Translations under genes and position numbers: made by a program | The notes under the pieces: model-generated | What the model saw: only the letters and a program-made list of their open reading frames with translations | What the model was told of the DNA's origin: nothing | Database searches by the model: none | In this document: positions 1 to 9,749 of the stretch, piece after piece | How positions within the stretch are numbered: the stretch's first letter is position 1 | Layout of the letters: the number at the start of each line of letters is the position of its first letter | Source: Candidatus Competibacteraceae bacterium | Lineage (GTDB): Bacteria > Pseudomonadota > Gammaproteobacteria > Competibacterales > Competibacteraceae | Assembly: GCA_003989075.1 (NCBI GenBank) | Contig: RXIX01000025.1 | Coordinates: 1-35,648 of the forward strand | Reading direction: 5' to 3' | DNA: 35,648 nt

Positions 1-1
1 C

Positions 2-2131
2 GCCGCACTTTTGCCAACCCTGGAAAGGGTATTCGCCAAACTGGAACAGGCCGGCCGGACGGAAATGGCAGCGCAGGACATTCCCGCCGCGCACATCCGC
101 AGCGCCCGTACCGTTCGCCTGCGCTACGCCAACAGCGATAGCGCTCTGAGCATCACCGCCGATGAGCTGAGCACCCTGCAGGCACGCTTTGAAAGCGCTC
201 ACCGGCAGCGCTATGGTTTTCTCATGCCGGACAAGGCATTGATCGTACAGGCAGCGCTGCTTGAGGTGATCGGCGGTGGCTTCGATATCGGCCACGCCGA
301 TGCGCCTGAACCGGCTGGCCCTGTGCCAGAATCCAAGGCGGCATCATCAACCCCGCAACCCATCACGACGGTCCCGGTGCATATTGCGGGTCGCGACCAT
401 GATGCGCCCCTGTACCGGCGTGACCAGTTGCGCCCCGGCGATCGCATCCCCGGTCCCGCCATCCTGAGTGAAACCGGCGCTACGACGCTGATCGAACCCG
501 GCTGGCAGGCCGACATCACGGCGCGGCACGATCTGGTGCTGACGCGGCATGAACCCCTCGCTCGACGGGTAGCGGTCGGGACTGCAGCGGATCCTATTTT
601 GCTGGAGGTGTTCAACAACCGGTTCATGGCCATCGCCGAACAGATGGGCGTGACCCTGGCCAATACCGCGCATTCGGTCAACATCAAGGAACGGCTGGAT
701 TTTTCCTGCGCGCTGTTCGACCAGAACGGTCAATTGATCGCCAACGCCCCGCATATTCCGGTGCATCTTGGTTCGATGGGCGAAGCGGTGCAGGCACTCA
801 TTCAGGCACAGGGCGACCGGTTCCTGCCCGGCGACGTCTACGCCAGCAACGCGCCCTACAGCGGCGGGACGCATCTGCCGGACATCACGGTCATCACCCC
901 GGTTTTCGATGCAGAAGGGGAACAGGTTCTGTTCTACGTCGCCTCGCGCGGCCATCACGCCGACATCGGCGGCATTTCGCCCGGCTCGATGCCGCCGGAC
1001 AGCGTCAGCATCGATCAGGAAGGCGTGTTACTGGACAATTTTCCACTGGTGACAGGCGGACGGTTCTGCGAGCGGGAACTGCTCGAACAGTTGAACCGTG
1101 GCCCCTGGCCGGCTCGCAACCCGCAGCAAAATCTCGCTGACCTGCAGGCCCAGATTGCCGCCAACGGCAAGGGTGTGCAGGAACTGCAGCACATGGTGGC
1201 ACAGTTTGGATTACCGGTGGTCCACGCCTACATGGGCCACGTCCAGGATAACGCCGCCGAACAGGTACGCCGGGCGCTGGACCGGCTGCAGGAGGGTAAG
1301 TTCACCTACGAGATGGACAACGGCGCGGCTATCCGGGTCGCTATCACACTGGATCGGGAACGCCGCTCGGCCCGGATCGACTTCACCGGCACCTCGCCGC
1401 AACAGGCCAGCAATTTCAATGCACCGCGCGCGGTAGGTCTGGCGGCGGTGCTGTACGTGTTCCGCACCCTGGTGGACGACGACATCCCGCTGAACGCCGG
1501 CTGCCTGCGCCCGCTGGACATAGTCATCCCGGCAGGTTGCCTGCTCGATCCCCGCCCGCCGGCGGCAGTGGTGGCCGGCAATGTGGAAACCTCGCAGTGC
1601 GTGGTCGATGCCCTGTACGGCGCGCTCGGGGTGATGGCCGCCGCACAGGGCACCATGAACAACTTCACCTTCGGCAACGACCGCCACCAGTATTACGAAA
1701 CGATCTGTGGCGGCGCCGGCGCGGGACCGGGTTTCGATGGCGCTTCGGCGGTGCAGACCCACATGACCAATTCCCGGCTGACCGACCCCGAGGTGCTGGA
1801 ATGGCGGTTTCCGGTGCGGCTGGAGGAGTTCTGCATCCGCGCCGGCAGTGGCGGCGCGGGCCGCTGGCGCGGCGGCGATGGCGTGATTCGGCAGCTTCGC
1901 TTCCTGGAGCCGATGAGCGCGGCGATTCTCTCCGGCCATCGCCGCATTCCACCCTACGGCCTGGCCGGCGGGGAACCGGGTCAGGTCGGACGCAATGCTG
2001 TGGAACGGGCTGATGGACGGACTGAGGAACTGCCGGGTACGGCGGTCGTCGCGATGCAGGCCGGGGATGCTGTCGTCATCGAAACGCCGGGCGGCGGGGG
2101 TTGGGGTATACCTGGCAATCCAGGCCCTTGA
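2..2131 (+). CDS. 5-oxoprolinase/hydantoinase, fused HyuA-HyuB type, 3' part
   Basis: This is the C-terminal part of an ATP-dependent amidohydrolase of the 5-oxoprolinase/hydantoinase family, which opens 5-oxoproline or hydantoin-type rings in the cytoplasm. The frame is open to the left edge, so the true start lies outside; the first in-window start-like codon is a TTG at 11. About the first 190 residues look like the end of a HyuA domain. A HyuB domain follows, recognisable from [20 protein letters not shown], the [16 protein letters not shown] stretch, [15 protein letters not shown] and the glycine-rich end (ETPGGGGWG). The two halves are fused as in eukaryotic and many bacterial 5-oxoprolinases of about 1200 residues, so roughly 40% of the protein is missing. 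The gene ends 17 bp before the convergent thioesterase gene. Substrate cannot be decided from this part alone. Confidence 0.93.
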   Translation, partial: AALLPTLERVFAKLEQAGRTEMAAQDIPAAHIRSARTVRLRYANSDSALSITADELSTLQARFESAHRQRYGFLMPDKALIVQAALLEVIGGGFDIGHADAPEPAGPVPESKAASSTPQPITTVPVHIAGRDHDAPLYRRDQLRPGDRIPGPAILSETGATTLIEPGWQADITARHDLVLTRHEPLARRVAVGTAADPILLEVFNNRFMAIAEQMGVTLANTAHSVNIKERLDFSCALFDQNGQLIANAPHIPVHLGSMGEAVQALIQAQGDRFLPGDVYASNAPYSGGTHLPDITVITPVFDAEGEQVLFYVASRGHHADIGGISPGSMPPDSVSIDQEGVLLDNFPLVTGGRFCERELLEQLNRGPWPARNPQQNLADLQAQIAANGKGVQELQHMVAQFGLPVVHAYMGHVQDNAAEQVRRALDRLQEGKFTYEMDNGAAIRVAITLDRERRSARIDFTGTSPQQASNFNAPRAVGLAAVLYVFRTLVDDDIPLNAGCLRPLDIVIPAGCLLDPRPPAAVVAGNVETSQCVVDALYGALGVMAAAQGTMNNFTFGNDRHQYYETICGGAGAGPGFDGASAVQTHMTNSRLTDPEVLEWRFPVRLEEFCIRAGSGGAGRWRGGDGVIRQLRFLEPMSAAILSGHRRIPPYGLAGGEPGQVGRNAVERADGRTEELPGTAVVAMQAGDAVVIETPGGGGWGIPGNPGP

Positions 2132-2148
2132 TTTCTATCTGAACCGGA

Positions 2149-2598
2149 CTACCAGTACTGTTTAAAATCAGGCCCGCGTTCCGGCAGTTGGCGCGGCGAG
2201 CCGTCCGCGTTGACCGCGACATAGACGATCACCGCCTCGGTGACCTGATCGGACAGCAGTTCGCCATCACGGGCGCGCTGCACGAACACCTCCACCTTGA
2301 CCGTGATCGAGGTCGAGCCGACCTTCTGAATCCGCGCGAAACAGCTCAGCAGGTCGCCGACGAACACCGGCTTGTGGAACTCCATCGATGTCACAGCCAC
2401 GGTTGCGACCCGGCCACCGGCGTACTCGACCGCCACCACGCTGCCGGCAACGTCCATCTGCGCCATGATCCAGCCGCCGAAAATATTGCCATTGGGATTA
2501 GCGTGCGCGGGCATCGCCAGAATGCGCACGGTTGGCTGGCGATCACGCGGAAATGTGTCGGTAGTTGACGGGGTCGCGGGAGATTCGGGGGTAGACAT
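2149..2598 (-). CDS. yciA: YciA-type acyl-CoA thioesterase
   Basis: A 149-residue single hotdog-fold acyl-CoA thioesterase that hydrolyses acyl-CoA to free acid and CoA in the cytoplasm. The signature NGNIFGGWIMAQMDVAG (residues about 36-52) matches the YciA/acyl-CoA hydrolase family and includes the expected active-site Asp near residue 49. The later segment with FVGDLLSCFARIQKVG and a VEVFVQR strand completes the fold. I chose the ATG at 2598 because AGGAG precedes it by about 5 bp. A longer frame to 2679 exists, but the added residues do not resemble the family. There is a roughly 20-residue Ser/Thr/Pro-rich N-terminal extension relative to E. coli YciA. It is divergent from the deacetylase-like gene, with about 165 bp between starts. 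Confidence 0.93.
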   Translation of the reverse strand: MSTPESPATPSTTDTFPRDRQPTVRILAMPAHANPNGNIFGGWIMAQMDVAGSVVAVEYAGGRVATVAVTSMEFHKPVFVGDLLSCFARIQKVGSTSITVKVEVFVQRARDGELLSDQVTEAVIVYVAVNADGSPRQLPERGPDFKQYW

Positions 2599-2672
2599 GA
2601 CAACTCCTGACAGGATACGGAAAAAAACCAGACGGCCATGATGCGGCGCAGGATGCGGCACGATGGTCGGTT

Positions 2673-2692
2673 TTGGCAAAATGCCGTGCCAA
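2673..2692. promoter_or_regulatory. Palindrome in the divergent promoter region
   Basis: TTGGCA, 8 bp, TGCCAA forms a perfect 6-bp inverted repeat between the divergent thioesterase and deacetylase-like genes. Its position suggests an operator for one or both genes, but no regulator is suggested by the sequence. On the minus strand the same bases resemble a sigma-54 promoter with one extra base in the spacer, which I do not accept as functional. Confidence 0.3.
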
Positions 2693-2762
2693 ACTCGCCA
2701 CGGACTGGACTATCATACTGTGATTGAAACAGCGCCAACATTCAAAGAGAGGATCAACAATA

Positions 2763-3722
2763 ATGTCACGCAGTAGAACGGTGGCCGTCTATACCGGCGA
2801 AGAACTGGGCCGCTACGGATTCGAAGACCATCCTTTCGGAGAAGATCGCATCCACGCCTTCTGGGATGAGATGCACCTGCGCCATCTCGACTACCAGGTT
2901 CGCGTCTTCCACCCGGCGCTGGCCAGTGAGGATCAACTCAAGCTGTTTCATACTGTCGAGTACGTCGACAAGGTCAAGACCCTGTCCGAAGCCGGCGAGG
3001 GCCTGCTCGACTACGGCGATACCCCGGCCTACAAGGGCGTGTTCGAGGACGCAGCCACCGTAGTCGGCACGGTAGTGGATGCCACTCGCAAGCTGATGAA
3101 CAGCGAGGCGAGGCGCATCTTCGTACCCATCGCCGGCCTGCACCACAGCATGCCCGACACCGCCGCCGGTTTCTGCGTGTTCAACGATGTTGGCGTGGCG
3201 ATCAAAATCCTGCAGCAGGAGTATGGCCTGGAGCGTATCGCCTATGTCGATATCGACGCCCATCATGGCGATGGTCTGTTCTATCCCTTTGAATCCGATC
3301 CGACGGTGATCTTCGCCGACATCCACGAGGATGGCCGCTACAACTTCCCGCAAAGCGGCTTTCCGCACGAAATCGGCAAGGGCGAGGCCAAGGGCCGCAA
3401 GCTCAACATCCCGCTGCTGCCGCTGTCAGCCGATGACGATTTCATGATGATGTGGGACAAGGTCGAGGGCTTCCTGCGCCAGTGGAAACCGCAGTTCATC
3501 TTCATGAACTGTGGCGCCGACGGTCTCGACGGTGACCCGCTCGCCCACCTGCACTACTCAGCCCGCGCCCACGCCCGCGCCGCCCGGGGCCTGTGCCAGA
3601 TCGCCGAGGAATTTGCCGAGGGCCGCATTCTTGGCGTTGGCGGCGGCGGCTATGAACTGCGCAATGTCGGCAAGGCCTGGGTGGCTGTGGTTGACGCCTT
3701 CCTTGAAGCGCCGATGCCCTAG
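2763..3722 (+). CDS. Histone deacetylase / acetoin utilization (AcuC)-like family hydrolase
   Basis: A 319-residue zinc amidohydrolase of the class I/II histone deacetylase superfamily, which in bacteria deacetylates acetyl-lysine proteins or acetylpolyamines. Visible family landmarks are HHSMPDTAAGFCVFNDVGVA (His127-His128 pair), the metal ligands in YVDIDAHHGDG (Asp165, His167), the downstream acidic site in NCGADGLDGDPL (Asp253 or nearby) and the catalytic Tyr in GGGGYELRN (Tyr297). All active-site positions expected for an active enzyme are present. ATG 2763 is preceded by GAGAGGA about 10 bp upstream; an upstream in-frame start at 2724 adds an unlikely basic leader. The natural substrate cannot be read from sequence. 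It appears to be a single gene with its own promoter region. Confidence 0.93.
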   Translation: MSRSRTVAVYTGEELGRYGFEDHPFGEDRIHAFWDEMHLRHLDYQVRVFHPALASEDQLKLFHTVEYVDKVKTLSEAGEGLLDYGDTPAYKGVFEDAATVVGTVVDATRKLMNSEARRIFVPIAGLHHSMPDTAAGFCVFNDVGVAIKILQQEYGLERIAYVDIDAHHGDGLFYPFESDPTVIFADIHEDGRYNFPQSGFPHEIGKGEAKGRKLNIPLLPLSADDDFMMMWDKVEGFLRQWKPQFIFMNCGADGLDGDPLAHLHYSARAHARAARGLCQIAEEFAEGRILGVGGGGYELRNVGKAWVAVVDAFLEAPMP

Positions 3723-4021
3723 ATCCCCTGCCTGATTCCGTAGAATCCTGCGGAACAATTTACTTGAGTTAACACGCCCAAACATGGGCCCCGTGCTGTT
3801 TGCGTACCGGCAGGGATCCGGAAACGCCCGCATATCGACCAGTCCCGCCATTTTTTACCATGGCCGACCCGTCACACCGGGTCGCGCCGTATTTCCGTTC
3901 TGCCGCTGATGGGCGAATTTTGCCCCGACCGGTGGCAAGATCAGGTATGATTGTCCGCTTTCCATGATCTGCCCGCTGTTGACCCTGGGGAAACTGCGGG
4001 CGCTCTTTGCAGAGGTCGCGA

Positions 4022-5275
4022 ATGTTCAGTCGAGAGATGCGGATCGCCGGTTTTGACAACGAGTTGTGGGCCGCCCTGCAGGGCGAGCGGCAACGCCAGG
4101 AAGACCACATCGAGCTGATCGCCTCGGAAAACTACGCCAGTCCACGGGTACTTGAAGCCCAGGGTTCGGTGCTGACCAACAAATACGCCGAAGGCTATCC
4201 GGGCAAGCGCTACTATGGGGGTTGCGAATTCGTCGACATCGCCGAGCAACTGGCGATCGACCGCGCCAAACAACTGTTCGGCGCCGCCTATGCCAACGTC
4301 CAGCCGCATTCCGGCTCACAGGCCAATGCTGCGGTTTACATGGCGCTGCTGGAACCGGGCGATGCCGTGCTCGGCATGAGCCTGGCGCACGGCGGCCACC
4401 TCACCCACGGCGCCAAGGTCAACTTCTCCGGGCGCCTGTACCAGGCAGCGCAGTACGGCCTTGACGAAGCCACCGGCGAGATCGATTACGCCCAGGTGGA
4501 ATGCCTGGCGCTGGAGCACCGGCCGAAAATGATCGTCGCGGGCTTCTCCGCCTACTCGCGGGTCATCGACTGGGCGCGCTTCCGCGCCATCGCCGATCAG
4601 GTTGGCGCCTACCTGTTTGTCGATATGGCGCACGTCGCCGGACTGGTCGCGGCTGGCGTCTATCCCAGCCCGGTAGCGGTCGCCGACGTCGTCACCACCA
4701 CCACCCATAAGACCCTGCGCGGTCCACGTGGCGGCCTGATCCTGGCCCGGTCCAATCCCGAGATCGAGAAGAAACTCAACTCGCTGGTGTTTCCCGGCAC
4801 CCAGGGCGGCCCCTTGATGCATGTCATCGCCGCCAAGGCGGTGGCCTTCAAGGAAGCGTTGTCTCCGGAATTCGTCGCCTATCAGCAGCAGGTAGTCGCC
4901 AATGCCCGGGCCATGGCCGGAGTCTTCATCGAGCGCGGCTACGACATCGTCTCCGGCGGCACTGATAATCACCTGTTCCTGGTTAGCCTGATCGCCAAGG
5001 GCCTGACCGGCAAGGCCGCCGACGCCGCACTGGGCCGCGCCTGGATCACCGTCAACAAGAACGCCGTGCCCAACGATCCGCAGTCGCCCTTCGTGACCAG
5101 CGGCATCCGCATCGGTTCGCCGGCGATCACCACCCGTGGTTTCCAGGAACGCGAGTGCCGCGAACTGACCGGCTGGATCTGCGACATCCTTGATGATCTT
5201 GGCAACGAAGCGGTGATTGAGCGGGTGCGCAGCCAGGTGCAGACGCTGTGCGCACGCTTCCCGGTCTACGGCTGA
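4022..5275 (+). CDS. glyA: Serine hydroxymethyltransferase
   Basis: GlyA converts serine and tetrahydrofolate to glycine and 5,10-methylene-tetrahydrofolate with pyridoxal phosphate. The 417-residue product starts [10 protein letters not shown], equivalent to the E. coli start, and has the same length. Key segments are [15 protein letters not shown], the [17 protein letters not shown] substrate region, the DMAHVAG strand (Asp201) and the PLP-lysine site [14 protein letters not shown] (Lys230). ATG 4022 has a GCAGAGG ribosome site about 6 bp upstream; the longer frame from a TTG at 4007 is not needed. It leads a run of same-strand genes (nrdR, rib genes, nusB), an order common in gammaproteobacteria, with only 28 bp to nrdR. 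The 299 bp upstream hold no gene and no riboswitch I could recognise. Confidence 0.98.
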   Translation: MFSREMRIAGFDNELWAALQGERQRQEDHIELIASENYASPRVLEAQGSVLTNKYAEGYPGKRYYGGCEFVDIAEQLAIDRAKQLFGAAYANVQPHSGSQANAAVYMALLEPGDAVLGMSLAHGGHLTHGAKVNFSGRLYQAAQYGLDEATGEIDYAQVECLALEHRPKMIVAGFSAYSRVIDWARFRAIADQVGAYLFVDMAHVAGLVAAGVYPSPVAVADVVTTTTHKTLRGPRGGLILARSNPEIEKKLNSLVFPGTQGGPLMHVIAAKAVAFKEALSPEFVAYQQQVVANARAMAGVFIERGYDIVSGGTDNHLFLVSLIAKGLTGKAADAALGRAWITVNKNAVPNDPQSPFVTSGIRIGSPAITTRGFQERECRELTGWICDILDDLGNEAVIERVRSQVQTLCARFPVYG

Positions 5276-5303
5276 AACCGCAGCCGGCAGCGGACGCACG
5301 GCA

Positions 5304-5777
5304 GTGCACTGCCCGTTCTGCGGCACACCCGATACCCGGGTGATCGACTCGCGGCTGTCGGCGGAAGGCGATAAAGTGCGCCGCCGCCGCGAGTGCCTGC
5401 GCTGCAACGCCCGCTTCACCACCTACGAAGTCGCCGAACTGCTGATGCCGCCAGTGGTGAAGCGCGACGGGCGTCGCGAACCGTTCCTGGATGAAAAACT
5501 GCGCACCGGGCTGATGCGGGCGCTGGAAAAACGCCCGGTGAGCGCCGAGCGTATCGAGGAACTGTTGCAGCGGATTCGCAACCGCGCCCGTGCCAGCAGT
5601 GAACGCGAGCTGAGCAGCCGGCAGATCGGTGAATGGGTCATGGATGAACTGCGCCAGATCGACCCGGTCGCCTACGTGCGCTTTGCCTCGGTCTACCGCA
5701 GCTTCGAGGATGTCAACGCCTTCCGCGAGGAAATCGAGCGCCTGCAGACGCCGCCCGGCGCGCCGGACAACCGCTGA
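5304..5777 (+). CDS. nrdR: Transcriptional repressor NrdR
   Basis: NrdR is the ATP/dATP-sensing repressor of ribonucleotide reductase genes. The 157-residue product begins at a GTG (5304), giving M-HCPFCG. This places the zinc-ribbon cysteines (CPFC near the start, CLRC about residues 31-34) where the family has them. The ATP-cone domain follows, including [16 protein letters not shown]. The frame is open further upstream to 5217, but those residues do not belong to the family. The stop overlaps the ribD start in a TGATG arrangement, suggesting translational coupling. The ribosome site is weak. No NrdR box was recognised in the window, so its targets are elsewhere. Confidence 0.96.
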   Translation: MHCPFCGTPDTRVIDSRLSAEGDKVRRRRECLRCNARFTTYEVAELLMPPVVKRDGRREPFLDEKLRTGLMRALEKRPVSAERIEELLQRIRNRARASSERELSSRQIGEWVMDELRQIDPVAYVRFASVYRSFEDVNAFREEIERLQTPPGAPDNR

Positions 5778-6868
5778 TGTCATCCGCTGATTACCGCCAC
5801 ATGGCGCGTGCCCTGAGCTTGGCGCAGCGCGGCCTGTACAGCACCGATCCCAACCCGCGGGTCGGCTGTGTGCTGGTGCGTGAGGGCGAAATCGTCGGCG
5901 AGGGCTGGCATGAGCGCGCCGGTGAAGCACATGCCGAGATCCACGCCCTGCGGCAGGCGGGCGAACGGGCCCGGGGGGCAACGGCCTATGTCACCCTCGA
6001 ACCCTGTTGTCATCACGGACGCACCCCGCCCTGCAGCACGGCACTGCTTGATGCCGGCGTAGCCCGGGTGGTCGCGGCGATGGCCGATCCCAACCCCCGC
6101 GTCGCCGGTCAGGGACTGGCGCAGTTGCGCGAGGCCGGCGTGGTCGTCGCCTGCGGGCTGCTGGAAGCCGAGGCGCGGGCGCTGAATCCGGGTTTCATCC
6201 TGCGCATGACCGCCGGCCGGCCTGTGGTGCGCCTTAAGCTGGCGATGAGCCTGGACGGGCGCACCGCGCTGGCTTCGGGTGAAAGCCAATGGCTGACCGG
6301 CACAGCGGCACGGCAGGATGTGCAAAGACTGCGGGCGCGGAGTTCGGCTATCTTGACCGGCATTGGCACGCTGCTGGCCGATGATCCCGGTTTGAACGTG
6401 CGCCTGCCGGATGCGCTACGCCAGCCGCTGCGGGTGATCCTCGACAGCGCCCTGCGCACACCGCCCACGGCCAGGACCCTGCAGCTCCCCGGCAGGGTGC
6501 TGATTTTCACTGCCGTGACGGATAGCGGCTTGCACACCCCCCTGCAGGCAGCGGGGGCGCATCTGGTCGTCACGCCCTGCGCCGCCGGGCCGGGGCTGGA
6601 TCTGCACGCAGTCATGGCAGAACTCGCCCGCCGCGAGTGTAACGAAATCCATGTCGAGTGTGGCCCGACCCTGGCCGGTGCCTTGTTGCAGGCCCATCTG
6701 GTTGATGAACTGGTGGTGTACATGGCGCCCATTCTGCTCGGCGATCAGGCACGCGCTCTATTCCGACTGCCGGAATTGATGCGGATGCAGGAACGGCGCG
6801 CACTGGAGATCGTCGAAACCCGTGCAGTAGGTCAGGATTGGCGACTGCGCTTGCGGCCCGCGCCCTAG
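5777..6868 (+). CDS. ribD: Bifunctional riboflavin deaminase/reductase RibD
   Basis: RibD catalyses the second and third steps of riboflavin synthesis: deamination of the pyrimidine from GTP cyclohydrolase II, then NADPH reduction of the ribosyl chain. The 363-residue protein has an N-terminal CMP/dCMP-deaminase-like domain with zinc ligands His52 (AHAEIHAL), Cys77 (EPCCHHGRTPPC) and Cys86. The C-terminal reductase domain includes LKLAMSLDGRTAL and ILTGIGTLLADDPGLNVR. Length matches E. coli RibD (367). Its ATG overlaps the nrdR stop by one base. Confidence 0.97.
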   Translation: MSSADYRHMARALSLAQRGLYSTDPNPRVGCVLVREGEIVGEGWHERAGEAHAEIHALRQAGERARGATAYVTLEPCCHHGRTPPCSTALLDAGVARVVAAMADPNPRVAGQGLAQLREAGVVVACGLLEAEARALNPGFILRMTAGRPVVRLKLAMSLDGRTALASGESQWLTGTAARQDVQRLRARSSAILTGIGTLLADDPGLNVRLPDALRQPLRVILDSALRTPPTARTLQLPGRVLIFTAVTDSGLHTPLQAAGAHLVVTPCAAGPGLDLHAVMAELARRECNEIHVECGPTLAGALLQAHLVDELVVYMAPILLGDQARALFRLPELMRMQERRALEIVETRAVGQDWRLRLRPAP

Positions 6869-6967
6869 CTGCACTGCCTGTCATCGCCTGAACTGTGGCG
6901 CATTCAGCACAACCATGACCCCAACAGCACACTGCCCGCTCTTTAAGGTTTCCAGAAGGATATTGCC

Positions 6968-7627
6968 ATGTTCACCGGCATCATCACCGCAGTCGGAACC
7001 CTCACCGCGATCCAGCCACGCGGCGGCGATGTCCGTCTGCGCATCGCCACTGGCCGGCTGGACCTGCGCGACGTGCAGCTTGGCGACAGCATCGCGGTCA
7101 GCGGTGTCTGTCTGACCGCTGTCGAACTGCCCGGCGATGGCTTCTGGGCGGATGTCTCACGTGAAACCCTTGACCACACCATCCTCGGTGACGCCGCGCC
7201 GGGCATGACGGTCAATCTGGAAAAGGCCCTGACCCCAACCACGCGCCTGGGCGGCCACCTGGTCAGCGGCCACGTCGACGGCGTCGGCACCGTGAGCGAA
7301 TGGCGCCCGGATGGCCGTTCCTGGCGCCTGCGCATTCAGGCCCCGGACGCGCTGGCCCGCTACATCGCCGCCAAGGGCTCGATCTGCATCGACGGCATCA
7401 GCTTGACCGTCAACCGGGTCGACGGCGCCGCCTTTGAACTCAACATCGTCCCGCACACCCTGGCGGAAACCACCCTCGCCACCTGCAAGGTCGGCCGGCG
7501 GGTCAATCTGGAAGTCGATCTGATCGCCCGCTACCTGGAACGGCTGCTGCTCGGCGAACGCGCCGCCCAGCCCAGCAGCGGCGCACTCAGCGAAGCCCTG
7601 CTACGCGAACACGGGTTCTGGAACTAG
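6968..7627 (+). CDS. ribE: Riboflavin synthase, alpha subunit type
   Basis: Riboflavin synthase dismutates two 6,7-dimethyl-8-ribityllumazines to riboflavin and the pyrimidine intermediate. The 219-residue product starts with the family hallmark MFTGII and shows the two homologous lumazine-binding halves: [13 protein letters not shown] ([10 protein letters not shown], residues about 45-54) and the second-half GISLTVN region ([10 protein letters not shown]). [13 protein letters not shown] is the conserved central stretch. AGAAGGA lies about 7 bp before the ATG. About 100 bp separate it from ribD, and I do not see an FMN riboswitch there. The name ribE follows the common usage for this enzyme; E. 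coli calls it ribC. Confidence 0.97.
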   Translation: MFTGIITAVGTLTAIQPRGGDVRLRIATGRLDLRDVQLGDSIAVSGVCLTAVELPGDGFWADVSRETLDHTILGDAAPGMTVNLEKALTPTTRLGGHLVSGHVDGVGTVSEWRPDGRSWRLRIQAPDALARYIAAKGSICIDGISLTVNRVDGAAFELNIVPHTLAETTLATCKVGRRVNLEVDLIARYLERLLLGERAAQPSSGALSEALLREHGFWN

Positions 7628-7630
7628 ATC

Positions 7631-8734
7631 ATGGCACTCAACAGCATCGATGAAATCCTCGCCGACCTGCGGCAGGGCAAGATGGTCATCATCATGGATG
7701 ACGAGGACCGCGAAAACGAAGGCGACCTGCTGATGGCGGCGCCGCTGGTCCGCCCCGAGGACATCAACTTCATGGCCCGTTACGGGCGCGGACTGATCTG
7801 CCTGACCTTGACCCGTGAGCGCTGCCAGCAGTTGCGCCTGCCGCTGATGGTCCAGGACAACGCCACGCCCTACTCGACCAATTTCACCGTCTCGGTCGAG
7901 GCGGCCGAGGGCGTCACCACCGGCATTTCCGCCTATGATCGCGCCCACACCATTCGCACTGCGGTGCGCCCCGATGCCCGCCCCGAAGATCTGGTGCAGC
8001 CCGGGCACATCTTCCCGCTGATGGCCCAGCCCGGCGGCGTGCTGACCCGCGCCGGGCATACCGAAGCCGGCTGCGACCTGGTCCGGCTGGCCGGCCTGGA
8101 ACCGGCGGCGGTGATCGTCGAAATTCTCAATGAAGACGGCACCATGGCGCGGCGGCCTGATCTGGAGCTGTTCGCCGGACGTCACGACCTGAAAATCGGC
8201 ACCATTGCCGACCTGATCCGCTACCGGATACAGAACGAGAAAACCGTCGAGCGGGTCGCCGATGCGGTGATGAACACCGAGTTTGGCCCGTTCCGGGTGC
8301 TCACTTATCAGGACGTAGTCAGCAAGCAGGTGCATTTCGCTCTGGTCAAGGGCGAGATTCAGGCCGAGCAGCCGGCGCTGGTGCGCGTGCACGTCCAGCA
8401 CCTGCTCAGCGATCTGCTGGCCCTGCGGCTGGCTGACAGCGGCTGGCCGCTGCGCGATGCTCTGCAGCGGGTGGCGAACGCACCCGCCGGGGTTCTGGTG
8501 TTCCTCAGCCGCCAGGAAGACCCGACGACCCTGATCCGGCGCATGCGCAGCTACCAGCTCGAAGCCGGCGACACCGCCCGCAGCGTCGACTACACCACTG
8601 CGCTGCGCACCTACGGCATCGGCGCGCAGATCCTGCTTGATATCGGCGTGCGGCGCATGCAGGTGCTCAGTGCGCCCAAGCGCCTCACCGGCCTGTCCGG
8701 CTTCAACCTGGAAGTGGTTGAATACATTTCCTGA
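7631..8734 (+). CDS. ribB: DHBP synthase with degenerate GTP cyclohydrolase II-like domain (RibBX type)
   Basis: The N-terminal domain (about residues 1-205) is 3,4-dihydroxy-2-butanone-4-phosphate synthase, making the four-carbon unit of lumazine from ribulose 5-phosphate. It has the acidic loop [15 protein letters not shown] and the [11 protein letters not shown] segment. The C-terminal domain (about 210-367) aligns with GTP cyclohydrolase II but contains no cysteine at all. Where RibA has its zinc site (a C-x2-GD-x-GSLRCDCG pattern), this protein reads [17 protein letters not shown]. It should therefore not make the pyrimidine precursor, and an independent ribA is expected elsewhere. This matches the RibBX variant reported as widespread in Proteobacteria. 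The gene starts 3 bp after the ribE stop. Confidence 0.95.
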   Translation: MALNSIDEILADLRQGKMVIIMDDEDRENEGDLLMAAPLVRPEDINFMARYGRGLICLTLTRERCQQLRLPLMVQDNATPYSTNFTVSVEAAEGVTTGISAYDRAHTIRTAVRPDARPEDLVQPGHIFPLMAQPGGVLTRAGHTEAGCDLVRLAGLEPAAVIVEILNEDGTMARRPDLELFAGRHDLKIGTIADLIRYRIQNEKTVERVADAVMNTEFGPFRVLTYQDVVSKQVHFALVKGEIQAEQPALVRVHVQHLLSDLLALRLADSGWPLRDALQRVANAPAGVLVFLSRQEDPTTLIRRMRSYQLEAGDTARSVDYTTALRTYGIGAQILLDIGVRRMQVLSAPKRLTGLSGFNLEVVEYIS

Positions 8735-8768
8735 CCACTCATTGCCCAACCGTCACGGACTGCCCGCC

Positions 8769-9248
8769 ATGTACCCGTTCAAAACCTTTGAAGGTGACTT
8801 CACCCCACCCCAGGATGCCCGCTTCGCCCTGGTCGCGGCCCGCTTCAACAGCTTCATCGTGCAGAGCCTGATCAGCGGCGCCGCCGACGCCTTGCGCCGC
8901 CATGGCGTGGCCGATGCCAATATTCATCTGATCTGGGCACCCGGAGCCTTTGAGCTGCCGCTGGTGGCGCAGCGTCTGGCCGCCAGCGAGCGCTACGATG
9001 GCATTGTCGCCCTTGGCGCGGTGATCCGCGGCGGTACCCCGCATTTTGAATACGTCGCCAGCGAATGCACCAAGGGGCTGGCCAGCGTGGCGCTGGAATA
9101 TGACCTGCCGATCGGCTTTGGCGTGCTGACCGTGGACAGCATCGATCAGGCAGTGGAACGGGCTGGCACCAAGGCCGGTAACAAGGGCGCCGATGCTGCG
9201 ATGTCGGTTCTGGAGATGGTCAGCCTGCTGCACCGGCTGGAAGGTTGA
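8769..9248 (+). CDS. ribH: 6,7-dimethyl-8-ribityllumazine synthase
   Basis: Lumazine synthase condenses the butanone phosphate from ribB with the pyrimidine from ribD; family members form 60-mer or pentamer shells. The 159-residue protein shows [11 protein letters not shown] near the N-terminus, [10 protein letters not shown], the [14 protein letters not shown] substrate loop with the catalytic His, and the C-terminal [16 protein letters not shown] 8769 fits the family start; the frame runs open upstream into ribB but that part is unrelated. No strong ribosome site is seen, so it may depend on coupling to ribB 34 bp upstream. Confidence 0.97.
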   Translation: MYPFKTFEGDFTPPQDARFALVAARFNSFIVQSLISGAADALRRHGVADANIHLIWAPGAFELPLVAQRLAASERYDGIVALGAVIRGGTPHFEYVASECTKGLASVALEYDLPIGFGVLTVDSIDQAVERAGTKAGNKGADAAMSVLEMVSLLHRLEG

Positions 9249-9252
9249 GCCC

Positions 9253-9705
9253 GTGGCTGCTCCTCCCCGCAAGAACGTGCCCGGCAAGCGCAGCTGGGCA
9301 CGGCGCTGTGCCCTGCAGGCGCTGTATCAGTGGCAGTTGACCGACCAGGAACCGCGCCTGATTGCCAACCAGTTCCTCGCTGACGAGGATCTCGGCAAGG
9401 CCGACCCGGACTATTTTCGCGAACTGCTCCATCAGGTTCCGGCGCAACTGGCCGCGATCGATGCCGCCCTGAGTCCGTTTCTCGACCGACCGATGTCCCA
9501 GGTTGATCCGGTGGAACGCGCCATCCTGCGCATTGGCGGCTATGAGCTGATGCAGCAGCCCGGCACCGCCTACCGGATCATCATCAACGAGGCAGTGGAA
9601 CTGGCCAAGATCTTTGGCGCCGAACAGGGCCACCGCTTTGTCAACGGTGTGCTCGACAAGGTAGCGCGCGCCGTGCGGCCGGTGGAATTCGCGACGCGCT
9701 CCTGA
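9253..9705 (+). CDS. nusB: Transcription antitermination factor NusB
   Basis: NusB binds boxA RNA with NusE (S10) in the rRNA antitermination complex. The 150-residue all-helical protein shows RRCALQALYQWQ, the middle segment with LDRPMSQVDPVERAILRIGG and the INEAVELAKIFGAEQGHRFV signature. The start is a GTG at 9253, five bases after the ribH stop codon begins its downstream spacer, with GGAAGG inside the end of ribH as ribosome site. A longer frame from 9193 lies entirely inside ribH and is not needed. ribH-nusB adjacency is a conserved gammaproteobacterial arrangement. Confidence 0.96.
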   Translation: MAAPPRKNVPGKRSWARRCALQALYQWQLTDQEPRLIANQFLADEDLGKADPDYFRELLHQVPAQLAAIDAALSPFLDRPMSQVDPVERAILRIGGYELMQQPGTAYRIIINEAVELAKIFGAEQGHRFVNGVLDKVARAVRPVEFATRS

Positions 9706-9710
9706 ACCCG

Positions 9711-9744
9711 GCGGGGCGTAGCCGCAAACCGTACCACGCCCCGC
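9711..9744. terminator. Hairpin between convergent nusB and parE
   Basis: GCGGGGCGT (9711-9719) pairs perfectly with ACGCCCCGC (9736-9744), giving a 9-bp GC-rich stem with a 16-base loop between two convergent genes. There is no T-run on either side, so it is either a non-canonical bidirectional terminator or an mRNA 3'-end stabiliser. Confidence 0.5.
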
Positions 9745-9749
9745 GCCGC

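Noticed and set aside
2672..2692. Sigma-54-like promoter on the minus strand before the thioesterase gene
   Set aside because: The spacer between the GG and GC elements is one base too long; the match is a by-product of the palindrome.
3920..3951. Possible sigma-70 promoter before glyA (TTGCCC ... TATGAT)
   Set aside because: The spacer would be 20 bp, too long for a confident call, and no extended -10 is present.
6869..6967. FMN riboswitch before ribE
   Set aside because: The conserved FMN-box stems are not found in this 99-bp gap.
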